A stretch of DNA of 64,000 bases from assembly GCA_036398095.1 (NCBI GenBank), contig DASWHR010000027.1:1-64000 (forward strand), written 5' to 3'. The translations under genes were made by a program, and so were the position numbers. How positions within the stretch are numbered: position 1 is the first letter of the stretch; every line of letters begins with the position of its first letter. Positions 39,164 to 46,091 of this stretch are shown piece after piece. Source of the DNA: DASWHR01 sp036398095. Its GTDB lineage: Bacteria; Actinomycetota; AC-67. The notes under the pieces were generated by a model, which was given only the letters and a program-made list of their open reading frames with translations, did not search any database and was not told the DNA's origin.

Positions 39164-40320
39164 CCGACCGGCTGATCGTCGCCACCGGACTGTCCACCGA
39201 CGCGGACGGCGTGGCGGCGGCGGCCGAAGCGGCCTCGGCGGCCGCGCGCGGCCTGAACGGCGCCTCGTGCGATCTGGCTGCGATCTTCGTGTCGGCCGCG
39301 CACGCCGACGCGGCCGTCGAGATCGCCGCGGCGATCCACGTCGCGCTGCAGCCGGGCGCGCTGATCGGCGCCACCGCCGGCACCGTCGCCGAAGGGGCGC
39401 GCGAAGTGGAGGATCGTCCGGCGATCGCGGTCTGGGCGGCGCATCTGCCCGGCACCACCGTCGAGCCGTTCTCGGTCGAGTTCACCGAAACGCCCGACGG
39501 TCCGACGTTCCTCGGCTGGCCGGCGCCGCCGGCCGACGCGGCCGTGATCGTGCTCGCCGACCCGTACACGGTTCCGGTCGACCGCCTCCTTTCGCGCGTC
39601 AACGACGAGCAACCCGGGCTGACCATCGTCGGCGGTCTTGCCTCCGGCGCATCGCGGCCGGGCGGACATCGCATCTGGCAGGGCGACGAGGTCGCAAACG
39701 GCGGCGCCGCCGGCGTCGTGATTCGCGGCCGGGTCGGTGTGCGCGCGCTCGTGTCGCAAGGATGCCGCCCGATCGGCACGCCGGCGACCGTCACGAATGC
39801 CGAGCGCAACCTGATCGTCGAGCTGGCCGGCCTTCCCCCGATCGAGCGTCTCCGCGACCTGTGGATCGAAGCCTCTCCCGACGACCGCGCCCTGATCCAG
39901 CGCGGCCTGCACATCGGCCGCGTCGTCGACGAATACAAGACCGAGTTCGAGCGCGGCGACTTCCTGATCCGAAACGTGATGGGCGCCGACGAATCCACCG
40001 GCGCGATGGCCGTCGGGGATCTGGTCGGCGTCGGCGAAACTGTCCAATTCCATGTGCGCGACGCCGCGAGCGCGGATGAGGATCTGCGCAGGGCGGCCGC
40101 GTCGGTCGAGCCGCCGGCCGGCGCGATGCTGTTCACCTGCAACGGCCGCGGTTCGCATCTGTTCGGCGCGCCCGATCACGACGCCGGCGTGCTCGCCGCA
40201 GCCTGGCGGGCGCCGCTCGCCGGCATGAGTTGCTCGGGCGAGATCGGACCGGTGGGCGGCCGCGCCTTCCTGCACGGCTTCACCGCATCGGTCGCGCTGT
40301 TCTATGACCGCACGTCGTAG
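39160..40320 (+). CDS. FIST-domain (FIST_N/FIST_C) sensor protein
   Basis: This 386-residue protein carries the FIST N-terminal domain (CDLAAIFVSAAHADAAVEI, GALIGATAGTVAEG, TIVGGLASGA) and the C-terminal FIST_C domain (GDFLIRNVMGADESTGAMAVGD, GAMLFTCNGRGSHLFG, PLAGMSCSGEIGPVGGRAFLHG). FIST domains are thought to bind small ligands such as amino acids. Here the domain stands alone with no fused kinase or cyclase. The ATG overlaps the stop of the lipoprotein by 4 bases. It precedes the actinobacterial phosphatase/DUF3090/SCO1664 run. Confidence 0.85.
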   Translation: MTDRLIVATGLSTDADGVAAAAEAASAAARGLNGASCDLAAIFVSAAHADAAVEIAAAIHVALQPGALIGATAGTVAEGAREVEDRPAIAVWAAHLPGTTVEPFSVEFTETPDGPTFLGWPAPPADAAVIVLADPYTVPVDRLLSRVNDEQPGLTIVGGLASGASRPGGHRIWQGDEVANGGAAGVVIRGRVGVRALVSQGCRPIGTPATVTNAERNLIVELAGLPPIERLRDLWIEASPDDRALIQRGLHIGRVVDEYKTEFERGDFLIRNVMGADESTGAMAVGDLVGVGETVQFHVRDAASADEDLRRAAASVEPPAGAMLFTCNGRGSHLFGAPDHDAGVLAAAWRAPLAGMSCSGEIGPVGGRAFLHGFTASVALFYDRTS

Positions 40321-40335
40321 GCGGGGTGCGGCGGA

Positions 40336-40341
40336 TATGCT
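40336..40341 (+). promoter_or_regulatory. Leaderless-type -10 box of the histidine phosphatase gene
   Basis: TATGCT lies 7 bases before the ATG at 40349. The box overlaps the alternative ATG at 40337 and so argues against it. Confidence 0.45.
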
Positions 40342-40348
40342 GCCCGCG

Positions 40349-40963
40349 ATGCTGCTGTTTCTCATACGACACGCGATGACGCCGGTCACCGGCGTGAAGC
40401 TCGCCGGCTGGTCGCCCGTTCCGCTGTCCGCAGAGGGCGTGCGGCAGGCCGGCGCGATGGCGCAACGCTTCGCGTCGATTCCGCTGGATGCGATCTACTC
40501 GTCGCCGGTCGAGCGTGCCGTTCAAACCGCCAAGCCGCTCGCGGCCGTCAAGAAGATGCGGCTGCGAATCCGGCCGGGCCTCGGCGAGGTCCGCTACGGC
40601 GACTGGGAAGGCCGCCCGCTCAAACAGCTCGCCAAGACGCAGCATTGGCGCGACGTGATCGCCCATCCCTCCGAGGGACGTTTCCCCGGCGGCGAAGCGC
40701 TGCGCGAGACGTCGGCGCGTGTCGTGGCGGCCACGGCCGAAGTCGCCGCCGCCCACCCGAACGGTGCGGCCGCCATCGTGTCGCACGCCGATGGGATCAA
40801 GATGATCCTCGCCCACTATGCCGGCATCCACCTCGACCTGTACGCGCGGCTTGCGATCGGTCCGGCGTCGGTGAGCGCCGTGTGGGTCGGCAACGGCGCC
40901 CCGCGAATCCTGAAGATCAACGACAGCGGCTCGCTCGACGAGCTTGCCCCGAGGAAGCGATGA
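40349..40963 (+). CDS. Histidine phosphatase family protein (MSMEG_4193-type)
   Basis: This 204-residue phosphoglycerate-mutase-like protein starts MLLFLIRHAMTPVTGVKLAG; LIRHAMTP is the RHG-type active site with the phospho-His. The second His lies in AAIVSHADGIKMIL. SSPVERAVQTAKPLA and GEVRYGDWEGRPLKQLA are typical. Family members head an actinobacterial cluster with DUF3090 and SCO1664-type genes, exactly as here. The ATG at 40349 is chosen because TATGCT lies 7 bases upstream. The TGA overlaps the DUF3090 ATG by 4 bases. The substrate is unknown. Confidence 0.85.
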   Translation: MLLFLIRHAMTPVTGVKLAGWSPVPLSAEGVRQAGAMAQRFASIPLDAIYSSPVERAVQTAKPLAAVKKMRLRIRPGLGEVRYGDWEGRPLKQLAKTQHWRDVIAHPSEGRFPGGEALRETSARVVAATAEVAAAHPNGAAAIVSHADGIKMILAHYAGIHLDLYARLAIGPASVSAVWVGNGAPRILKINDSGSLDELAPRKR

Positions 40964-41529
40964 GCACATCTTTCGAATTGGATCCCGTATCGCGCATCAC
41001 CGCCGGCGCCGTCGGCGAGCCCGGCAACCGCACCTTCTACATTCAGGCGCGAAAGGATGAGCTGCTGGTCACGCTGCTGGCCGAGAAGCAGCAAGTGCAA
41101 GTCCTGGCGACGACGCTCGCGCAACTGCTGGAAACGCTCGATCCGATCGACGACGAAGGCGTCCCGCCGGCATCGGATGATCTCGAGTTGGAAGATCCGC
41201 TGCTTCCCGAATGGCGGATCGGCCCGATGGCGATCGAAGTCGAAGAAGACACCGGCATGATGGTCTTCGTCGCCGAAGAGGTTCCGGCCGGCGACGACGC
41301 CGACGACGAGGACGAAGCCGGCATCGCAGCCTCCATCGAAGAGGAGACCGTCGCCGATCTCGCGCACGCTCGCTTCGTCGCGACCCGCGCGCAGATGAAA
41401 GCGCTTGCCGAGCATGCCGAGATCGTCTGTTCGGCCGGCCGGCCTCGGTGCCAATTGTGCGGCTTCCCGATGGACCCCGACGGGCACGTATGTCCCGCGA
41501 CGAACGGTCATCGTTCCCCCGAGTTGTGA
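40960..41529 (+). CDS. DUF3090-family protein
   Basis: This 189-residue protein begins MSTSFELDPVSRITAGAVGE, PGNRTFYIQARKDELLVTLL, the family signature. A central acidic stretch (EVPAGDDADDEDEAG) is followed by a C-terminal zinc-type motif CQLCGFPMDPDGHVC. The family is confined largely to actinobacteria and its function is not known. GAGGAAG precedes the ATG. It overlaps the phosphatase and SCO1664 genes by 4 bases on each side, which points to one complex or pathway. Confidence 0.88.
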   Translation: MSTSFELDPVSRITAGAVGEPGNRTFYIQARKDELLVTLLAEKQQVQVLATTLAQLLETLDPIDDEGVPPASDDLELEDPLLPEWRIGPMAIEVEEDTGMMVFVAEEVPAGDDADDEDEAGIAASIEEETVADLAHARFVATRAQMKALAEHAEIVCSAGRPRCQLCGFPMDPDGHVCPATNGHRSPEL

Positions 41530-42242
41530 GCGAGGCGACCGACTCCGCCGCGATCCGCATCCTGGAACGCGGTGCAATCGAAGTCCTGGGAGCGTTGCCG
41601 AACGCCTCCAACCACACGTTTCTGGCTCGTGTCACGGATGGGGACGCCGCCGTGCGTGCCGTCTACAAGCCGCGCGACGGCGAATCGCCGCTGTGGGACT
41701 TCCCCGACGGGACGCTCTGGCAGCGCGAGATCGCCGCGTGGCACGTGTCGGAGCGGCTCGGCTTTGGGTTCGTGCCGCCCACGCTCGCGCGCGAGGGGCC
41801 CTACGGGATCGGCTCGGTGCAACTGTTCGTCGACCACGATCCGAGCATGCATTACCTCAACATGCCGCCCGAGTTCGACGATCTGTTCCGCCTGGTCTGC
41901 CTGTTCGATCTGCTGATCAACAACGCCGACCGCAAGGCCGGGCATTGTCTGCTGGATCCGAAGACGAGCCGTATCTGGATGGTGGACCACGGGGTGTCGT
42001 TCCACGAGGACACGAAGGTGCGGACGGTGATCTGGGATTTCGCCGGTGAGCCGATGCCGCCGGTCGGGCTCGACGCGGTGCGGCGGTTCTGCGCCGATGT
42101 TGCGGCCGACCCGGGGCCGCTGGAGGCGCTGCTGTCGCGGGGCGAGCTGGTCGCGCTCGGGCGTCGCGCGGAACGGATCGTCGCGGCCGGCGTGTTTCCC
42201 GACCCGGGTCCCGGCCGCCCCTTCCCTTGGCCGCCGGTCTAG
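41526..42242 (+). CDS. SCO1664-family (PI3/4-kinase-fold) protein
   Basis: This 238-residue protein matches the SCO1664 type: NHTFLARVTDGDAAVRAVYK carries the ATP-binding lysine, PLWDFPDGTLWQREIAA follows, FDLLINNADRKAGHCLLD is the catalytic loop and IWMVDHGVSFHED the metal-binding DHG. This resembles the HipA/PI3K fold. Whether it phosphorylates protein or a small molecule is unknown. The GTG at 41526 overlaps the DUF3090 TGA by 4 bases; an ATG at 41490 would lengthen it by 12 residues. It ends the conserved actinobacterial run. Confidence 0.85.
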   Translation: MSEATDSAAIRILERGAIEVLGALPNASNHTFLARVTDGDAAVRAVYKPRDGESPLWDFPDGTLWQREIAAWHVSERLGFGFVPPTLAREGPYGIGSVQLFVDHDPSMHYLNMPPEFDDLFRLVCLFDLLINNADRKAGHCLLDPKTSRIWMVDHGVSFHEDTKVRTVIWDFAGEPMPPVGLDAVRRFCADVAADPGPLEALLSRGELVALGRRAERIVAAGVFPDPGPGRPFPWPPV

Positions 42243-42247
42243 ACCCT

Positions 42248-43279
42248 CTACAGCGAGATCGTCAGCTCGACGACGGGAACGTCGACGACCAGGATCGGGT
42301 CGTCGGAATTCAGCGGGATCTCGATCAGCGGCTTCGGCGGCTCGGCCGGCTTCCGCGTGGATGCCTTCGGCGTGGTGGCGGCCGGCTGCTTGACGGTCGC
42401 GCTACGCGCGGCTCGCGGCTTCGGCGCGACCGGGGCCGGCGCGGCCGGCGCGGCCGGAACTTCGGCGCCAAACTCGGCGCCAAATTCGCCGCCGGTCGGG
42501 TGGCCGACGCTCAGCACGTCAAGGTTCAGCGCGCTCAGAAGATTGCGGACCAGATTCACGACCGAGCCGACCAGATCGGTGGGGGTCGGAGCGGGCGAGG
42601 CCGCGGACGGCGCGGACGTTCGGGCGCCGAATATGGGCGTGATTCCGCCGGTCGGCTGCGCGACCGGCGCGGCCGTCGCAGCGGGTGCGGCCGGGTTCGG
42701 CCGCCGGGTCTCGCGGATTCCCAGAACCTGCGTGCGTCGCGTGGGTTGCGTGCCGGGCGTCGTCGCCGTTGGACGCACGGACGGCGTCGCCTGCTCGCCG
42801 TTCGTCGGCGGCGTGCTCGGCGGGAACGTGTTGGCGACGGTCGGGATCGGAGTGATCGCCGTGCCGCCCCCCGGAACGCGGTCGCCGCGCGTCGTCGTGA
42901 AGAACACCGTTGCCACCAGCACCAGCACCGCAGCGGCCGCCGCGCCGCCGATCTGCCACAGGCGTGCCGCGTCGCCGCGTCCGAGCAAGCGGCTCATCAG
43001 TCGCGCGCGCATGTCGCCCGGCAGTGGCCGAGGCGCGTCCAGGTCGTCGAAGTGAGCCGCGAAGCGCTCGTTGTGCTCTTCGCCGGTCAATACGTCGGTC
43101 AGGCGCGTGCGCATGTCCGTCGGGAGGCGCTTGGGGCGGTCGAGGATGTAGAGCAAGTTTTCGTCGGCCGGCGCGAGCGTGCTCGCGACCAGCGCGCCTT
43201 CCAGGCGCTCGCGCATCCGCGCAGGAATCGGTCGCGGCGCGTCGGCACCGCGAAGCAGCGTCGCCGTCCGGTCAGCCAC
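42248..43279 (-). CDS. Membrane protein with three 34-residue-spaced N-terminal repeats, probable sigma-factor partner
   Basis: This 343-residue protein has three copies of a motif near PRPxPxxMRxRLxxxLxG at residues 15-32 (PRPIPARMRERLEGALVA), 49-66 (PKRLPTDMRTRLTDVLTG) and 83-100 (PRPLPGDMRARLMSRLLG). The spacing is exactly 34 residues. One transmembrane helix follows (AAAAAVLVLVATVFF), then a long Pro/Thr/Ala outside region and a hydrophobic acidic end (SDDPILVVDVPVVEL). There is no zinc anti-sigma motif. The GTG overlaps the ECF sigma stop by 8 bases. Cytosolic repeats, membrane span and coupling suggest that the repeats bind the sigma factor; this is inference. Confidence 0.6.
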   Translation of the reverse strand: MADRTATLLRGADAPRPIPARMRERLEGALVASTLAPADENLLYILDRPKRLPTDMRTRLTDVLTGEEHNERFAAHFDDLDAPRPLPGDMRARLMSRLLGRGDAARLWQIGGAAAAAVLVLVATVFFTTTRGDRVPGGGTAITPIPTVANTFPPSTPPTNGEQATPSVRPTATTPGTQPTRRTQVLGIRETRRPNPAAPAATAAPVAQPTGGITPIFGARTSAPSAASPAPTPTDLVGSVVNLVRNLLSALNLDVLSVGHPTGGEFGAEFGAEVPAAPAAPAPVAPKPRAARSATVKQPAATTPKASTRKPAEPPKPLIEIPLNSDDPILVVDVPVVELTISL

Positions 43280-43814
43280 GGTTCGGCTCCAGTTGCCGGC
43301 GCATCGCGTCCCGGGCGCGTTGGAGCAGCGACTGGATCTGCACGCGCGGCCGCCCGACTTCGGCGGCGATCTGCTCGACGGAGTACTCGTCGAGATACTT
43401 CAGCACGAGCACCTGCCGGTGCAACGGAGCAAGGTTCCCGAGCGCGCGCAAGACCTCGTCGCGGATGTCGATGACGACGTGCGGCTCATAGGGCCGCGGC
43501 GCCGGCTGGTTGGCGACCGCCGTCTGCTTTCGTTCGCGCTCCCAGTGACGAGCGATCCGGCGGCGGGCGATGGTGCACAGCCATGTGTTGAGCGCCGCCT
43601 CCCCTCGGAACGAGTCGGCGGAGCGCACTCCTTCGATGAGCGTCTCTTGCATGATGTCCTCGGCGATGTCCTCATTCCCTCCGACACGGGCAAGCACGAA
43701 TCCGTACACAGAAGGAAGATGCTCATCCATCAGCGTCCGGACTGAGTCCGGGTCGCCGGCGGCTACGGCACGCAACAGATCGGCCTCCCGAGAAGCTGAT
43801 CCGACCAATTCCAT
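43272..43814 (-). CDS. ECF RNA polymerase sigma factor
   Basis: This 180-residue sigma-70 family protein has region 2 as HLPSVYGFVLARVGGNEDIAEDIMQETLIEGVRSADSFRGEAALNTWLCTIARRRI. Region 4 is LAPLHRQVLVLKYLDEYSVEQIAAEVGRPRVQIQSLLQRARDAMRR. The ATG at 43814 has GGGGGA just upstream; an in-frame ATG at 43871 with GAGAGG is a good alternative that adds 19 residues. The stop overlaps the repeat-containing membrane protein by 8 bases. It diverges from the surface protein at 44197, which may be a target. Which signal releases it is unknown. Confidence 0.88.
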   Translation of the reverse strand: MELVGSASREADLLRAVAAGDPDSVRTLMDEHLPSVYGFVLARVGGNEDIAEDIMQETLIEGVRSADSFRGEAALNTWLCTIARRRIARHWERERKQTAVANQPAPRPYEPHVVIDIRDEVLRALGNLAPLHRQVLVLKYLDEYSVEQIAAEVGRPRVQIQSLLQRARDAMRRQLEPNRG

Positions 43815-44196
43815 GCGTTCCCCCGTAGCTTCGTGGTCGTCCGAGGACGAAATCAACCGGTGTGTCGCCATTCCAGCAAACCTCTCGCCGTTGTGCCAGG
43901 AAAGGTTCGGCCCGCCGTTCTGGTTTTCCTGTTGATACAGACGTGAACCTGCCCGGCCGGCGGAGTATTTTTTGGCCGGGAAATGTCGCACCGCGCCCGC
44001 TACCGCTACAATTCGGGCACGCACGGGTGGCGAGTCGGGGAGGAGCGGCAAACCGGCAGGGACGCTGCTTTCGAAATATTCCGCCATCGACTGGAACCTG
44101 AGCGGTTGATAAGAGCATCCTCATAGCACGAAGGGGCTAGAAAGCGGTAGCCCAAATGGGAGGGTGCCGCACGATCACGGTCCGGGGGGACACAAG
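43815..44196. other. Intergenic region between the ECF sigma operon and the surface-protein gene
   Basis: About 380 bases without a confident gene. It holds the alternative sigma start at 43871, a perfect 7-base-pair inverted repeat CCCGGCC (43952-43958)/GGCCGGG (43974-43980) enclosing a T-run, and a GGAAC at 44094-44098 that could be an ECF-type -35. A stretch at 44018-44070 has words reminiscent of a c-di-GMP-I riboswitch, but the core does not fit. GGGGGGAC is the ribosome site of the gene at 44197. Confidence 0.5.
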
Positions 44197-45558
44197 ATGA
44201 AGAAGTTGCGTTGGACTCGCCGGTTGACGGCGAGCATGGCGCTGGCGGCCGTAGCGATCGTTGCTACCGGTCCCGGGGCTTCCGCGGCAGTCGACACCTA
44301 CGCCGCACAGGCCAGCGGTACCACGCTGAGCCTTTCCGTTTCTCTGCCGCTCGGCGACGTCGTCGCCGGGATTCTCGGCAACGCCGGTGTGAAGGGGAAC
44401 ACGATCTCCGAGCGGATCTCCTTCTCGAACGCCACCGCCGACGTCACCTCGACGCAGTCGAAGGGTTCGGCGCTCGGTCAGGTGTTCTTCGGAACGCTCG
44501 ACCCGGTCATCCTTCAGGTCTCGCGCCTGGTGGGCTACTCGAAGGACAAGCTGCCGGAGGTCTCCTCCAGCGTGACCAGCGCATCGGCCGACGGTGTCGC
44601 CGACAGCAAGAAGGACGCAATCGCGGCGGTTGACATCGGCCCGATCCACGTTGGCGTCGGTGAGGTCGAGTCCACGGCCAAGCGTGCCGGTCGCCTCGTC
44701 TCGACGAAGTCGGCCGCTCGCCTGCTGGGCATCAAGGTCGACCTGGCGTCCGTCTTGAGCGAGGGCGCGATCGCGGACCTGCTCAAGCCGGTGACCGACC
44801 TGCTCGACGGCACAGGCAGCCAGCCCGGTCTGATCGACCAGCTCAACGGCTTGCTCGACGGCGTCGAGGACACCCTCAAGGGTGCCGGCCTCGACGTGGA
44901 CCTGACGATCCCGGCGATCAAGGACCTGCTGTCCAAGCCGCTCGTCAACGTGGGCATCATCGAGTCGGTTAGCGAGACGGGCTTCAACGGCGCGTCGCGC
45001 TTCGCCAAGGGCGTCACCCGCCTGGCGAACGTCGACTTGCTCGGTGGCTTCATCCACCTCGACGCGATCAACATCGAGTCGTTCGCGTCGATCGACGGCA
45101 CGGCCACGGGCGCACTCGCCTCAGGCATCCAGCGCATCGTCGGCCTGAAGGTCGGCGGCAACATCGTCAACCTGAACACCGGCTCGCTGCAGGTGCTCGG
45201 CAAGACGATCCAGATGCCGGTGGACCTGGCGCAGTTGCTCAACGTGACGGTGGACGCGCTCGGCCTGAAGGTTCAGGTCGCGCAGAAGCCCGAGATCGTC
45301 CGCACCGCCACGCACGCTCGTGCCGCGACGTCGTCGCTGCACGTCGGTCTGGCTCCGAAGCTCCTCTCGGGCGCGCCGCTGTTCTCGATCGCGCTCGACG
45401 GTCCGGCTTCGGTCGCGGATGTCCGCGGCGGAAACGTCCTGGGCGTCAAGGAAGTTCGCATCCCCACGACGGGTGTGAGCGACACCGCGATGCTGCTGGT
45501 CGGCATGATGCTGGTCGGTCTTGCCATCGGCGCTCGCAAGTTCGCGCTCAGCAAGTAA
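44197..45558 (+). CDS. Surface protein with IPTTG sortase-like tail
   Basis: This 453-residue protein has a long signal peptide (MKKLRWTRRLTASMALAAVA..., cleavage near ASAAVDTY). The tail reads RIPTTGVSDTAMLLVGM...LAIGARKFALSK: an IPTTG motif, a hydrophobic helix and basic end residues, the order of a sortase cell-wall sorting signal. The mature chain has no cysteine and alternates Leu/Val/Ile with Asp/Gly/Ser (LLDGTGSQPGLIDQLNGLLDG, GGFIHLDAINIESFASIDG), with beta-solenoid or choice-of-anchor-like character. No family assigned. GGGGGGAC precedes the ATG. A strong hairpin follows the stop. It diverges from the ECF sigma operon. No sortase gene is in the window. Confidence 0.7.
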   Translation: MKKLRWTRRLTASMALAAVAIVATGPGASAAVDTYAAQASGTTLSLSVSLPLGDVVAGILGNAGVKGNTISERISFSNATADVTSTQSKGSALGQVFFGTLDPVILQVSRLVGYSKDKLPEVSSSVTSASADGVADSKKDAIAAVDIGPIHVGVGEVESTAKRAGRLVSTKSAARLLGIKVDLASVLSEGAIADLLKPVTDLLDGTGSQPGLIDQLNGLLDGVEDTLKGAGLDVDLTIPAIKDLLSKPLVNVGIIESVSETGFNGASRFAKGVTRLANVDLLGGFIHLDAINIESFASIDGTATGALASGIQRIVGLKVGGNIVNLNTGSLQVLGKTIQMPVDLAQLLNVTVDALGLKVQVAQKPEIVRTATHARAATSSLHVGLAPKLLSGAPLFSIALDGPASVADVRGGNVLGVKEVRIPTTGVSDTAMLLVGMMLVGLAIGARKFALSK

Positions 45559-45575
45559 CGCCTCATCCGATAGAC

Positions 45576-45605
45576 ACGAAGGGCCGCCTGCGGGCGGCCC
45601 TTCGT
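45576..45605 (+). terminator. Strong hairpin terminator after the surface-protein gene
   Basis: ACGAAGGGCCGCC (45576-45588) pairs perfectly with GGCGGCCCTTCGT (45593-45605) around a TGCG tetraloop and is followed by CTTACTC. It starts 18 bases after the stop. Confidence 0.7.
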
Positions 45606-45645
45606 CTTACTCGGCGCCTTGTTCGGCGCCTTGCTCGGCGACAGC

Positions 45646-45981
45646 TCACTCGCGGCCGTATTTCTCCTCCCAGCGCTTCCTGCTCAGCCCCGACTTGGGG
45701 TCGTACGTGTCCCCCTGCAGGCGTCGGCGCCAGCGCGAGTGAAGCGCTTGCCGGCTCGTGCCCATCAAGAAGGCGAGGCGATCCCAAGAGAGCCCCCGGG
45801 ATCGTGCTTTCCGGACGATTTTCTCCTCGAAGATCACGCTCAGGCGATTGAGCTCGCCGACCGCCTCCGCCGCCGCCCAGACATCGGCGTCGGCACGCAT
45901 GATCAGGCGCGCGCACTCCGCGAGGTTGTCCCGGCAGCGAGCGATCGTCAAACCACCCGATGGATCGTGCGGACGCGGCAT
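45646..45981 (-). CDS. Small helix-turn-helix protein
   Basis: This 111-residue protein has an N-terminal helical region (TIARCRDNLAECARLIMRADADVWAAAEAVGELNRL). A likely HTH follows as GLSWDRLAFLMGTSRQALHSRW, then a basic C-terminus (RRRLQGDTYDPKSGLSRKRW). Proteins with this small HTH occur in actinobacteria with no known function. It is transcribed in the same direction as fumC, whose stop is 85 bases upstream. A 37-base palindrome with two TGACG-N5-CGTCA units lies 74 bases before its ATG and could be its operator. Confidence 0.6.
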   Translation of the reverse strand: MPRPHDPSGGLTIARCRDNLAECARLIMRADADVWAAAEAVGELNRLSVIFEEKIVRKARSRGLSWDRLAFLMGTSRQALHSRWRRRLQGDTYDPKSGLSRKRWEEKYGRE

Positions 45982-46054
45982 GCGGATAGTCTCGTCGAGA
46001 CACGGGCGCGTTCAAGTGCGACGAACGTCGCCGGCAGGGCAAACCCTCAACTTC

Positions 46055-46091
46055 TGACGGCACTCGTCAAGAATCTTGACGAGTGCCGTCA
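46055..46091. promoter_or_regulatory. 37-base palindrome made of two TGACG-N5-CGTCA units
   Basis: The 18-base arms 46055-46072 and 46074-46091 are exact reverse complements around one base. Each arm contains its own inverted repeat, TGACGGCACTCGTCA and TGACGAGTGCCGTCA. It covers the fumC stop region (stop at 46067) and sits upstream of the small HTH gene. It may be a terminator for fumC, an operator for the HTH protein, or both. No T-run follows it. Confidence 0.6.

Noticed and set aside
44018..44070. Words resembling a c-di-GMP-I riboswitch (CACGCA, GCAAACC, GGGACGC)
   Set aside because: The conserved core after GGGACGC and the second helix are absent and the spacing is wrong. Treated as chance in a GC-rich leader.
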